This document shows, in pieces, positions 56,699-63,911 of a stretch of DNA of 64,000 nt; the stretch's first letter is position 1, and the number at the start of each line of letters is the position of its first letter. Below the pieces are notes generated by a model, which was not told where the DNA came from, ran no database searches, and saw nothing but the letters and a program-made list of their open reading frames with translations. The stretch lies in the NCBI GenBank assembly GCA_030681795.1, contig JAUXRG010000114.1, positions 49,697-113,696 on the forward strand. Direction: 5' to 3'. Source of the stretch: Rubrivivax sp. (GTDB taxonomy: Bacteria > Pseudomonadota > Gammaproteobacteria > Burkholderiales > Burkholderiaceae_C). Position numbers and translations under genes: made by a program.

Positions 56699-57790
56699 TC
56701 ACTTGAGCGCGTGCTCGAGAGCGATCACCGACCACGCCGTGACGAGCTGCGGCTTGTCTTCCCACCAGGCCTTCGAATCGGGATTCGACCAGGTGCCGTC
56801 CGGGTTCTGCAGGCTGGTCAACTTCTGCGCAAGCTCGAACTTCCAGTTGTGCTTGACCCCCTTGGCGTCGGTGAAGGTGTCCTCGCCGTAGGCCTTCATC
56901 ACCTTCGCGAAAGCGTTGTAGAAATAGAAGATGCCGTGCCTCTTGGTCGTGCCGGGGTTGACTTCGAGCGAGTAGTTCGCCGTCATCCACTTGTACGCCG
57001 CCTGCACCCGCGGGTCGTTCTTGTCCACGCCGGCGTAGAGCAGGCTGAGCAGGCCGGCGGCCGTCATGCCGCCGTAGGACGAGGTGGCATTCTTGAACTC
57101 GAATTCTGGCGGGTTCCAGCCGGGCATATAGACGAACCCGCCGTCGTTGGCGGCCCACTTCTGGTCGTTGCTCTCGCTGCGGTTCTGCGAGCGGTTGACG
57201 AAGACCAGCGCCTTCTGCCAGACGGGGTCCTTCGGGTCGGCCGCGGTGGCCTTCAGGCCCTCCAGCGCGAGGTAGACGTTGGACATGTCGGGCCGCTCGT
57301 CGCCGCCGTAGCCGATGCCGCCGTAGTAGCGGTGGTCCTGCTTGTAGCCTTCCCCCTCCTCGATCTGGTGACCGATGAGGAACTTCTGCGCGGCCGAGAT
57401 CACGGCGTCGTATTTCGGGTTCTTCGTCGCCGCCAGGCCGGCCAGCGCCACGGCCGTGTTGTAGCTGGCGTTCTGCAGCGACTCGTTGATCGAGCCATCG
57501 GGCTTGACCTTGGAGAGCAGGAAGTCGACCTGCCGCGTGATGAAGGCGCCGTCGCCTTCGTTGTAGCCGCGGTGGCTCTCCAGAAAGGCGCGCAGCGACA
57601 AGGCCGTGATGCCCACCGACCGGGCCACCGAGCCGTCGGCCGCCTGCTGGGTGCGCAGGTAGTTCAGCCCCGCGTCGACCGCGCGCCGCGCCTTCTCGCG
57701 CAGCGCCGGGTCCCAGGCGTCGGCGGCATGGGCAAAGGGCGCTGCGAGTGAGAGGCAGGCCGACAGGGCAAGGATGTGTCTTCTCTTCAT
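56699..57790 (-). CDS. Exported protein with prenyltransferase/squalene-cyclase-type repeats
   Basis: A 363-aa secreted protein: signal peptide MKRRHILALSACLSLAAPFAHA, then alpha/alpha-toroid repeats of the terpenoid-cyclase/prenyltransferase type (AGLNYLRTQQAADGSV, VDFLLSKVKPDGSI, ELAQKLTSLQNPDGTW; the NPDGTW unit resembles the QW motif). The DxDD acid of squalene-hopene cyclases is not seen, so catalysis of cyclisation is doubtful. A binding or scaffold role is more likely. It lies mid-operon, 23 bp after the membrane protein gene. Confidence 0.8.
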   Translation of the reverse strand: MKRRHILALSACLSLAAPFAHAADAWDPALREKARRAVDAGLNYLRTQQAADGSVARSVGITALSLRAFLESHRGYNEGDGAFITRQVDFLLSKVKPDGSINESLQNASYNTAVALAGLAATKNPKYDAVISAAQKFLIGHQIEEGEGYKQDHRYYGGIGYGGDERPDMSNVYLALEGLKATAADPKDPVWQKALVFVNRSQNRSESNDQKWAANDGGFVYMPGWNPPEFEFKNATSSYGGMTAAGLLSLLYAGVDKNDPRVQAAYKWMTANYSLEVNPGTTKRHGIFYFYNAFAKVMKAYGEDTFTDAKGVKHNWKFELAQKLTSLQNPDGTWSNPDSKAWWEDKPQLVTAWSVIALEHALK

Positions 57791-57813
57791 GATCCGGTTT
57801 TCTCCGTAGTGGG

Positions 57814-58530
57814 CTAAGTGCGGAATGCGTCGCCGGCTTGGCGACGGGAAAGCCGGAACACCAGCGCCAGGAGCGCCAGCGCCAAGCCCACCAGGGCGTA
57901 GGCCCAGGCGAGTTCAGCGAGTCCGGGATACGAGAATTGCAGCGCGGCGAGATTGGAGTGCTGGTAGAACCATTGATTTCTCAGCAGATCGTTGCCGCTG
58001 GCCACGGCCAGATGAGTCAAGGGGCTGAGGCTGAGCACGGCATCGATGGCCCACGCGCGGCGGCCCGAGAGCAGCTCCGCCACCGGCCCCAGCCACAGCG
58101 CAAGCGAGCCCAACGCAGCCAGCGCGAGGGCCACCGTGCGACTGGCGGCCTCAAAGGCGCTCTGGGCGTCGAAAGACAGTGCACGCAAGAGCGCCTCGAG
58201 CAGGGCGGCCGCCACATGCGTCAGGAGCAGGATGGGCACGAGCATCGCGCAGGCCTCGGCGATTCGCACCCAGGGCTGCACCGGGTTGCCGAGGATGCGC
58301 AGCGCCAGCGCCGCCAGGCAAGCCGCGGCGGCAGACCAGGCGAGCACGCGCAGCGCGCTGCGCGCCGGCGTCGCGGCGCCGCCCGGCCAGAAGAGTGGCG
58401 CGAGCAAGGCGACCACGCTCGTGACCATGACCCGCAGCGCCGAGGGCTGCACATCGGGCGCGGTCGCGCCGAGCGCGGCGAGCGCCAGCCAGACCGCCAC
58501 GAGCATCACCGCGCCACGCGCCGCGATCAC
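57814..58530 (-). CDS. Integral membrane protein, unknown
   Basis: A 238-aa protein with about six hydrophobic helices (first AVMLVAVWLALAALGA, last WAYALVGLALALLALVFRL). The segment LSLSPLTHLAVASGNDLLRNQWFYQHSNL is polar and loop-like. Layout recalls ABC-2-type permeases, but no ATPase is adjacent. GTG 58530 overlaps the YdjY-like gene stop (GTGA). Confidence 0.65.
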   Translation of the reverse strand: MIAARGAVMLVAVWLALAALGATAPDVQPSALRVMVTSVVALLAPLFWPGGAATPARSALRVLAWSAAAACLAALALRILGNPVQPWVRIAEACAMLVPILLLTHVAAALLEALLRALSFDAQSAFEAASRTVALALAALGSLALWLGPVAELLSGRRAWAIDAVLSLSPLTHLAVASGNDLLRNQWFYQHSNLAALQFSYPGLAELAWAYALVGLALALLALVFRLSRRQAGDAFRT

Positions 58531-59267
58531 CTGGCCGCCTTCACCGCTTCGACGACCAGCTCGATGGCCGAGCCCACCGGGGGCAGCGTCGCATGGCCAC
58601 GCACCGAGCCGTAGGCGCCGATGCCGATGCCCACGGCGGACTGGATGACGCAGTTCTCGTCGGGAATGAAACCCACCAGCGTTCCCGTGTCATCGGCGGC
58701 GAACCGACCCGTGCCTTGCGCCGTGTACGACCCCGTATAGACCCATTCGACCGATTCAGCCTTCACACCGGCATCCGCATTGAGCAGCGCCTGCGCTGCA
58801 GAGACCCGGCGCTGTTTTCCGCCTTCCGCCCAGGCAACGAAGATGGCGACGCGTTGGCCGACCAGGGGCGCGTGCGGAGACTGGTCGCGCGCCGACACCT
58901 GTTTCGCGTCGCGCTCGAGTCCAATCAGGATGCAGGCCAGGTTGAATTCGCTGCCCGTGGTGTCGAGTTCCAACAGCGTTTCGTATTCCTTCGCGCCGCC
59001 CGGACTGGTGGCGAGGTATTCGAGCGGCTTGCCGGTGACATGCACGCGGCCCGGCACGGTGAAGCTGCCGGCGCGCTTGTCGACGACGATGCGCCCGATC
59101 TGGTAGCGGTCGGAGCCGAGCTGCTTGATCTCGCCCAACGGTGGTTTGGGCGGTGACGGCGGTGGCGGTGGCGATGCGGGGGGCGCGGGCGTCTGCGCGC
59201 GCGCCAGCCCGCCGCAGGCGGCCGCAGACAGCGCCAGCGCCGCGAGCAGACCTTGCCGGCGTTTCAT
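58527..59267 (-). CDS. YdjY-domain periplasmic protein
   Basis: A 246-aa exported protein. Signal peptide LLAALALSAAACGGLARAQ with a possible lipobox (AACG), a Pro-rich linker (PPASPPPPPSPPKPP), then a YdjY-type domain: IKQLGSDRYQIGRIVVDKRA, SFTVPGRVHVTGKPLEYLA and EYETLLELD. In other bacteria YdjY domains occur in iron-sulfur-protein neighbourhoods. Its ATG overlaps the methyltransferase stop (ATGA). Confidence 0.78.
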   Translation of the reverse strand: MKRRQGLLAALALSAAACGGLARAQTPAPPASPPPPPSPPKPPLGEIKQLGSDRYQIGRIVVDKRAGSFTVPGRVHVTGKPLEYLATSPGGAKEYETLLELDTTGSEFNLACILIGLERDAKQVSARDQSPHAPLVGQRVAIFVAWAEGGKQRRVSAAQALLNADAGVKAESVEWVYTGSYTAQGTGRFAADDTGTLVGFIPDENCVIQSAVGIGIGAYGSVRGHATLPPVGSAIELVVEAVKAAR

Positions 59268-60286
59268 GGCTTCACCCCCATGACGACGCGGTGCGGCATG
59301 GGCGGCGGCAGTGGCGCCATGCGCAGCTCGCGCAGGCCGGCATCCATCATCCAGCGCATCACGTCGGCATCGGCATGCACGCCGCCGTCGGGCGCCGTGA
59401 GCATCATGTTCAGGCCGAACATCGTGGCGAAGGTCGGCTGCGTGCCGCCCGGGTCGGTGAAGACGTCGCTGACCACGAGCAGGCCGCCGGCATCCAGGCA
59501 GGCCGCGGCGCGCGCGATCAGTCCGCGGCAGGCGGCCTCGGACTCGCGGTGGAACATGCCTGACATCAGCACCACGTCCTTGCCCGAGCCGAAATCGGCG
59601 CTGTGGTAATCGCCGTCGCGCAGGCTCACGCGATCGCTCGCCCCGGCGGCCGCAACGAGCTCACGCGCCACCGCGGCGACGCCGGGCAATTCGAGCACCT
59701 CGGACTTCAGGCCGGGGAAGCGCTCGGTGAGCAGCACCGAGTAAGTGCCCGGCCCGCCACCGACATCGAGCATGGCGCGGCGCCCGCGCAGGTCGAGCAG
59801 GGGGACGAGCGCGCGCGCGATGCCCAGGGCACGCTCGTGCATGGCCATCACGAAGCCGCGCGTGCGCTCTGGGTCGTCGCCGAGGTAGGTCTCGGCGGGC
59901 AGCGCCGGCTGGCCTGAACGCAGCGCATCTTCGAGCTTGCCCCAGGTCGCGTAGAGCTGGTCGCTGTAGCGGATGACATTGCCCATGAAGGCCGGGCTGC
60001 GCGAGACCAGGAATGCGGCGGCGACCGGCGCGTTTGCGTATTGACCGGAGGTTTCCGTGAGGAACCCCAGGCCGGCGCAGGCGCGCAGGAACAGCGCCGT
60101 GCTGCGCGGATCGAGGTGCAGCCCGGCGGCCACCTCCTCGGCGGAGCGCGCACCGTCGGCCAGGAAGTCGAAGAGCCGCAGGCGGTTGGCGGTGAGCAGC
60201 GTCTGGCTCTCCCAGTACGCCGTGCTCAGGCGCACGATCGAAGACGGGTCCGGGGCTGCTGCGGCCGGGTGCGGTGTCGCGTTCAT
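59264..60286 (-). CDS. SAM-dependent O-methyltransferase-like protein
   Basis: A 340-aa class I methyltransferase of the O-methyltransferase (Methyltransf_2) type. The N-terminal winged-helix dimerisation domain (LLTANRLRLFDFLADGARS to RACAGLGFLTE) precedes the SAM site MLDVGGGPGTYSVLL; DVVLMSGMFHRES and GLLVVSDVF follow. Such enzymes methylate small molecules. The ATG overlaps the radical SAM stop, so the two are translated together and probably act on the same substrate. Confidence 0.85.
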   Translation of the reverse strand: MNATPHPAAAAPDPSSIVRLSTAYWESQTLLTANRLRLFDFLADGARSAEEVAAGLHLDPRSTALFLRACAGLGFLTETSGQYANAPVAAAFLVSRSPAFMGNVIRYSDQLYATWGKLEDALRSGQPALPAETYLGDDPERTRGFVMAMHERALGIARALVPLLDLRGRRAMLDVGGGPGTYSVLLTERFPGLKSEVLELPGVAAVARELVAAAGASDRVSLRDGDYHSADFGSGKDVVLMSGMFHRESEAACRGLIARAAACLDAGGLLVVSDVFTDPGGTQPTFATMFGLNMMLTAPDGGVHADADVMRWMMDAGLRELRMAPLPPPMPHRVVMGVKP

Positions 60287-61518
60287 GCGGCGACCACGGC
60301 CTGGCGATCGAGATCGCACTCGAGCTGCATGTAGGCGCAGCGGTGGCACATGAAGCCGTCCGAGACGGCCAACCCGTGGTGCCGGCGTATTTCCTGGTAC
60401 CCGGTGACGAGCGTCTCGAAGTAGCTGCGGATGCGCGCGTGATAGTCCGCGCGCTGGCGCCCGCCCACCGGCCAGACGATCGAATAGATGGGCAGGATGC
60501 CGCGGCGGCAGAGGTCTTCCGCGCCTTCGAGGGCGATGCGCGCGGCCTCTTCCCATTCCAGGCCATGTTCGGGTTCGAGCTCGATGCCCGCCACCATCGC
60601 CGAATAGACGTTGCCGCGGCCGAAGTGGCGCACCGCCGTCTCGAGCGAGGCGATCCAGCGGTCGTAACCGACATAGCGGTTCTTGCCCGGGCTGACCTTC
60701 GCGAACAGCGGCTCGGACCACATCTCGAGGTTGAAGCAGACGTACTGCACCAGCTGCTCGGCGTGGAACTGCGCGATCAGGTCGTCGGGGATCGCGCCGC
60801 TGCCCAGTGCGACCGGGATGCCGCGCGTATTGATCTTCTTCACGAAGCGCGCGAGCTGCAGGAAGCGTTCGCCTTCCTTGCGCCAGTCGGTGAGCGAACC
60901 GCCCACCAGATAGATGTGGCGGATCTCGGTCTGGTCGAGGACGGCGTTCAGCGCCTCGTGCATGCGCTCCAGCGTCGGCTGCAGTATCTCCACCCGGCCC
61001 GTCACCTGCCCCAGGTGCTTGGTGCGCTCGTCGGGCGCGCCGTAGGCGCAGAAAGTGCAGCGCATCGACACGCCGTCCTGCTTGTGCAGGAAATACTCGC
61101 AGCCCGGAGCGACGTTGATGACGAGCATGTCGCCATGCACGGTGAGGCCCGCCTTGGCGAAGGGCAAGCCGTCGCTTGTGGTCTGCGTGAGCCACGGGCG
61201 CAGCGGCTCGAACGCCATGGGCACGCTGCGGCCGTCGCGGTCATCGATCAGGCGATAGCCCTGAACCGGGTCGCCTTCCACGTGCCAGGGCGAATCGCCG
61301 TCGCCCAGGATGCGGATCTCGGTGCCGTCGGCCGTATTGATGAGGTAGGGAATGTTGGCGATGCCGCGGCCCGTGGGGTCGTGCTCGCCCTCTTTGAAGC
61401 GGTAGGGGTAGTAGTTCGGCGCCGAGTGCAGGGCCGCCTGGCCTAGCGCCGGTGTGTAGCGGATGCCCTCGCACATGACCTGGACCTTCAACGCTGGCGA
61501 ACCGGTGAGCGTGATCAT
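60283..61518 (-). CDS. Radical SAM protein with unusual cysteine spacing
   Basis: A 411-aa protein. The cluster-binding Cys appear as PGCEYFLH and MRCTFCAYG, giving C-x13-C-x2-C in place of C-x3-C-x2-C. The AdoMet barrel continues with IYLVGGSLTDWRKEGERF, GIPVALGSGAIPDDL and VCFNLEMWSEPLF. A C-terminal CHRCAYMQLEC suggests a second cluster or metal site. Start ATG 61518 with AGAGGAA 9 nt upstream. First gene of the 12-gene operon, 108 bp from a divergent VTT gene. Reaction unknown. Confidence 0.85.
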   Translation of the reverse strand: MITLTGSPALKVQVMCEGIRYTPALGQAALHSAPNYYPYRFKEGEHDPTGRGIANIPYLINTADGTEIRILGDGDSPWHVEGDPVQGYRLIDDRDGRSVPMAFEPLRPWLTQTTSDGLPFAKAGLTVHGDMLVINVAPGCEYFLHKQDGVSMRCTFCAYGAPDERTKHLGQVTGRVEILQPTLERMHEALNAVLDQTEIRHIYLVGGSLTDWRKEGERFLQLARFVKKINTRGIPVALGSGAIPDDLIAQFHAEQLVQYVCFNLEMWSEPLFAKVSPGKNRYVGYDRWIASLETAVRHFGRGNVYSAMVAGIELEPEHGLEWEEAARIALEGAEDLCRRGILPIYSIVWPVGGRQRADYHARIRSYFETLVTGYQEIRRHHGLAVSDGFMCHRCAYMQLECDLDRQAVVAA

Positions 61519-61538
61519 GTCGGCCGTTCCTCTTTTCT

Positions 61539-61571
61539 CTGCGTGGACCCTGCGCGAACCCTGCGTGACCC
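61539..61571 (-). repeat. Three tandem 11-bp repeats upstream of the radical SAM gene
   Basis: Plus-strand units CTGCGTGGACC (61539-61549), CTGCGCGAACC (61550-61560) and CTGCGTGACCC (61561-61571) lie end to end, 21 bp upstream of the radical SAM ATG. On the minus strand the 11-bp phase is like a Pho box, but only one unit has the GTCA core. Probably a regulator-binding site for the 12-gene operon. Confidence 0.6.
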
Positions 61572-61626
61572 CCAGCGGAGTTCGGGCGCACTTCACCGCA
61601 AGTTCTTCTGCTATGGTGCTTGGATC

Positions 61627-62235
61627 ATGCCACGCACTTCCGGCCGGGCCGTGTTCATTATTGCCGCCGCGCTGTGTGTTCCGCTGCTGCCTTTCATCGT
61701 CATCGGCGAGCTTCCCGGTGAACGCTGGCTCTCGGCGAACGACAACCACTCCATTCGCTTCGCACTCGTGGGCGCCGGGCTGCTCGCAGCCGACGTGTTG
61801 CTGCCGATTCCGTCGAGCATCGTCGGCACCATGCTCGGGGCGCGCCTGGGCTTCGGCGTGGGTTTCGCGACGGCCTTCGCCGGCATGATGACCGGGCAAT
61901 CGGCCGCCTATTTCGCCAGCCGCGTTGTGCTGCGCAAACGCAGCGGCGAGCTGCCCGCTGCGCCCACACTGGCGGCGGTGTTTCTCAGCCGCCCCGTGCC
62001 CGTGCTGGCCGAGGCGGTGGCCATCGCGGCCGGCGCCGCACGCCTGAGCTGGCCGCAGTTTCTGCTGGCCTGTGGTGCGGGCAACGGGGTCTACGCGGGC
62101 GCACTCGCCCTCAACGGCGCGCAACTCGTGCCCGGCGCCCTGGTCGGCCCCGGGCTGCTGCTGCCCATGCTGCTGCCGGTGGCCGCATGGCTCATCTGGC
62201 GCAAGGTTCGACAAACACCCGACCAAGGAGACTGA
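61627..62235 (+). CDS. VTT/DedA-like membrane protein
   Basis: A 202-aa integral membrane protein with about five hydrophobic segments. The VTT (SNARE-associated) signature is present as IPSSIVGTMLGARLGFGVGFATAF and GMMTGQSAAYFASR. Proteins of this family act as phospholipid scramblases or undecaprenyl-phosphate transporters. ATG 61627; divergent from the radical SAM operon. The small gene at 62240 follows 4 bp later. Confidence 0.82.
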   Translation: MPRTSGRAVFIIAAALCVPLLPFIVIGELPGERWLSANDNHSIRFALVGAGLLAADVLLPIPSSIVGTMLGARLGFGVGFATAFAGMMTGQSAAYFASRVVLRKRSGELPAAPTLAAVFLSRPVPVLAEAVAIAAGAARLSWPQFLLACGAGNGVYAGALALNGAQLVPGALVGPGLLLPMLLPVAAWLIWRKVRQTPDQGD

Positions 62236-62239
62236 CACC

Positions 62240-62509
62240 ATGCTGTTCATGCTCACCAACCGCACCCGCAAGGACCTGAGCGCGGCGCAATACGCCGAAC
62301 TCGCCACGCTGGCCAAGGCGTTCTATGCGTCGATTCCGTCCGAGGTGAAGATCCGCGGCGAGTGGTCCGCCACCGACTACTCGAACAACTACTCGCTGCT
62401 CGAGGCGCCCGACATCGAAACCGTGTGCCGCATCCAGGCGCCGTTCGAAGAGTTCACCGAGACGCTGATCGTGCCGGTGACCGCCATTTCGGGGTGGACG
62501 GCCGGCTGA
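62240..62509 (+). CDS. Small DUF3303-like protein
   Basis: An 89-aa cytoplasmic protein, MLFMLTNRTRKDLSAAQYAE at the N-terminus, ending PVTAISGWTAG. The layout is like DUF3303-type single-domain (alpha-beta barrel, dimeric) proteins. AAGGAG lies 8 nt before the ATG. It follows the VTT gene within 4 bp and is probably co-transcribed with it. Function unknown. Confidence 0.7.
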   Translation: MLFMLTNRTRKDLSAAQYAELATLAKAFYASIPSEVKIRGEWSATDYSNNYSLLEAPDIETVCRIQAPFEEFTETLIVPVTAISGWTAG

Positions 62510-62574
62510 GTTTGCTCGCTCGATCTTGGTCAGGGCTCCACCCCTGCATCGTTGCGCTCTTCAGCGTCAGCGGC

Positions 62575-62730
62575 TCATAGCGGCTGCGCCTCCGCCAGCA
62601 CCTTGGCGCGGACCTTCGGCGGCAGGTCGCCAGGGGTCAGCAGATCGACGTGGATGCCGAGCAGCGATTCCGGTTCGAATTGCAGGCCGCCCAAGTCGAA
62701 CAGCGTTGCGCCAGGCAGCGCAAGCGTCAT
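62575..62730 (-). pseudogene. C-terminal fragment of a MntA-type nucleotidyltransferase antitoxin
   Basis: The minus strand encodes LFDLGGLQFEPESLLGIHVD then LLTPGDLPPKVRAKVLAEAQPL and a stop, the characteristic tail of minimal nucleotidyltransferases paired with HepT toxins. The N-terminal half, with the GSRARG and DxD catalytic motifs, is missing; the frame opens directly at the edge of the plus-strand antitoxin remnant. No HepT gene is adjacent. Confidence 0.7.
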
Positions 62731-62954
62731 GGACGCCCACGTCGACCTTGTCCTCGAAGAAGTTCTCACAGCTCCCGGCCGACGAACGCTCGGCGGTCGC
62801 TGCTGCGCTCATCGACAGCCTGGAATGCGGCGAAGAAGACGCGGTGGCGCAAGCTTGGCGCACGGAGTTGCTGCAACGACGCGAGGACCTTCGCTCTTGC
62901 GCCCTGCAGGGTGCGCCATGGGTCGAGGTTCGTGCACGCTTGTGCACGTTGTGA
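62729..62954 (+). pseudogene. Frameshifted addiction-module antitoxin (Unstab_antitox type)
   Basis: The start MDAHVDLVLEEVL is in one frame and LPADERSAVAAALIDSLECG with AWRTELLQRREDL and GAPWVEVRARLCTL in another, so the gene has a 1-nt frameshift near 62765 (226 nt from start to stop). The composite matches the family of small antitoxins paired with ParE/RelE-type toxins. A toxin-like start (GTG at 62951) overlaps its stop but ends after 18 codons. Confidence 0.7.
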
Positions 62955-62993
62955 TCCGGTTCACAGCGCGGCGAAGCTTGGCGGCGCTTGCGC

Positions 62994-63017
62994 TATGGTG
63001 TCAATAGTGGCACCATA
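62994..63017. promoter_or_regulatory. Inverted repeat before hicA, possible HicB operator
   Basis: TATGGTGTC (62994-63002) and GGCACCATA (63009-63017) are 9-nt arms with one mismatch around a 6-nt centre. It ends 5 nt before the hicA GTG. HicB-type antitoxins repress their own promoters by binding such sites. Confidence 0.55.
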
Positions 63018-63022
63018 CGTCC

Positions 63023-63280
63023 GTGGCAGATGTCAGCAAGATTCTTGAACAGATGCGGCGCGAACCTGCCGGCGTGCGCTTCGTCGACCTCAAGAAAGTC
63101 TGCGAGCACTACTTCAGTGCGGCACGCCAGGCCGGCTCGAGTCATGCTATCTACAAAACACCGTGGGCAGGGGATCCTCGCGTGAACATCCAGAACGCCA
63201 ATGGCAGGGCCAAGACCTACCAAGTTCGCCAAGTGCTGCAGGCAGTCGAGAGAGTCGAAAGGCAGAGCGATGAAAGTTGA
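63023..63280 (+). CDS. hicA: HicA-type mRNA interferase toxin
   Basis: An 85-aa toxin with a dsRBD-like fold. The block RFVDLKKVCEHYF, then AGSSHAIYKTPW with the catalytic His (GSSH), and the basic end AKTYQVRQVLQAVERVE are typical. Cleaves mRNA when free of HicB. The start is the GTG at 63023; no upstream ATG is in frame. It overlaps hicB by 11 bp, the usual toxin-first HicAB order. Confidence 0.88.
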   Translation: MADVSKILEQMRREPAGVRFVDLKKVCEHYFSAARQAGSSHAIYKTPWAGDPRVNIQNANGRAKTYQVRQVLQAVERVERQSDES

Positions 63281-63593
63281 TCATTTCACCTACCGGGTCA
63301 CTTGGTCGTCCGAGGATGGCGAGCATGTGGGACTGTGTGCAGAGTTCCCTTCGTTGTCTTGGCTGGCGGACACGCCCGAGGCTGCGCTGGCGGGAATCCG
63401 TAAGGCGGTGAGCCAGGTGATCGCCGATATGAAAACACAGGGCGAAGAGGTCCCGGCACCCATCGCCGAGCGCAACTACAGCGGCGAGTTCCGGGTGCGA
63501 ATCCCGCCGGAGCAGCACAGGCGCCTGGCACTGCAAGCGACCGAGCAGGGCGTGAGCCTAAACCGATTGGTGAGTTCGAAACTCGCAGCCTGA
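63270..63593 (+). CDS. hicB: HicB-type antitoxin
   Basis: A 107-aa antitoxin. The N-terminal HicB fold is FTYRVTWSSEDGEHVGLCAEFPSL, followed by the partial RNase H-like region (LADTPEAALAGIRKAVSQVI), and the C-terminal RIPPEQHRRLALQATEQGV and SLNRLVSSKLAA form a ribbon-helix-helix DNA-binding domain. It neutralises HicA and autoregulates. No obvious terminator follows. Confidence 0.88.
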   Translation: MKVDHFTYRVTWSSEDGEHVGLCAEFPSLSWLADTPEAALAGIRKAVSQVIADMKTQGEEVPAPIAERNYSGEFRVRIPPEQHRRLALQATEQGVSLNRLVSSKLAA

Positions 63594-63687
63594 AAGGCAG
63601 GCCATGCACCGCTATGCAGTGGCAACATTTTGAATGTTTGAACGTCACGCCCAGGTCGGCGTCGGACCTGAATCGGTGTGAGTGCAT

Positions 63688-63732
63688 GGTGCGCCGTGGG
63701 CTGAGGTTCGAGCGCGCATGAGCGCGTTGTGA
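63688..63732 (+). pseudogene. C-terminal tail of a second antitoxin copy
   Basis: Fifteen codons (GAPWAEVRARMSAL plus stop) match the end of the 62729-62954 antitoxin (GAPWVEVRARLCTL) at 11 of 14 residues, and nucleotide identity continues into CGGTTCAC of the toxin start. The rest of this antitoxin copy is missing upstream, where hicAB lies. Confidence 0.7.
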
Positions 63733-63911
63733 ATCGGTTCACGGTAGAGGTATTGCCCGAGGCGGAAGAGGAATTCCGCGATGCCTTCCGGTGGTACTTC
63801 GAGCGCAGCCCGATTGCAGCGGGTGCATTTCGTTCGGAAGTACTCGGTGCGATTGATGACTGTGGGCGCCGGTGCGAACGTGCTGAGTTTTGGCCGGTTT
63901 CAAAATGCTGA
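63729..63911 (+). pseudogene. Truncated ParE/RelE-type toxin
   Basis: GTG 63729 overlaps the antitoxin-tail stop (GTGA), the usual coupling. The product starts VNRFTVEVLPEAEEEFRDAF then RWYFERSPIAAGAFRSEVLGAID, a clear ParE/RelE-family N-terminal half, and then degenerates (CERAEFWPVSKC) to a stop after 60 codons; the family is about 90-100 aa. The catalytic C-terminus is missing, so it is probably inactive. The final 89 bp of the window show nothing recognisable. Confidence 0.7.

Noticed and set aside
63624..63638. AACATT/AATGTT inverted repeat after hicB
   Set aside because: Six-base arms with a 3-nt loop and no following T-run; too weak for a terminator or operator call.
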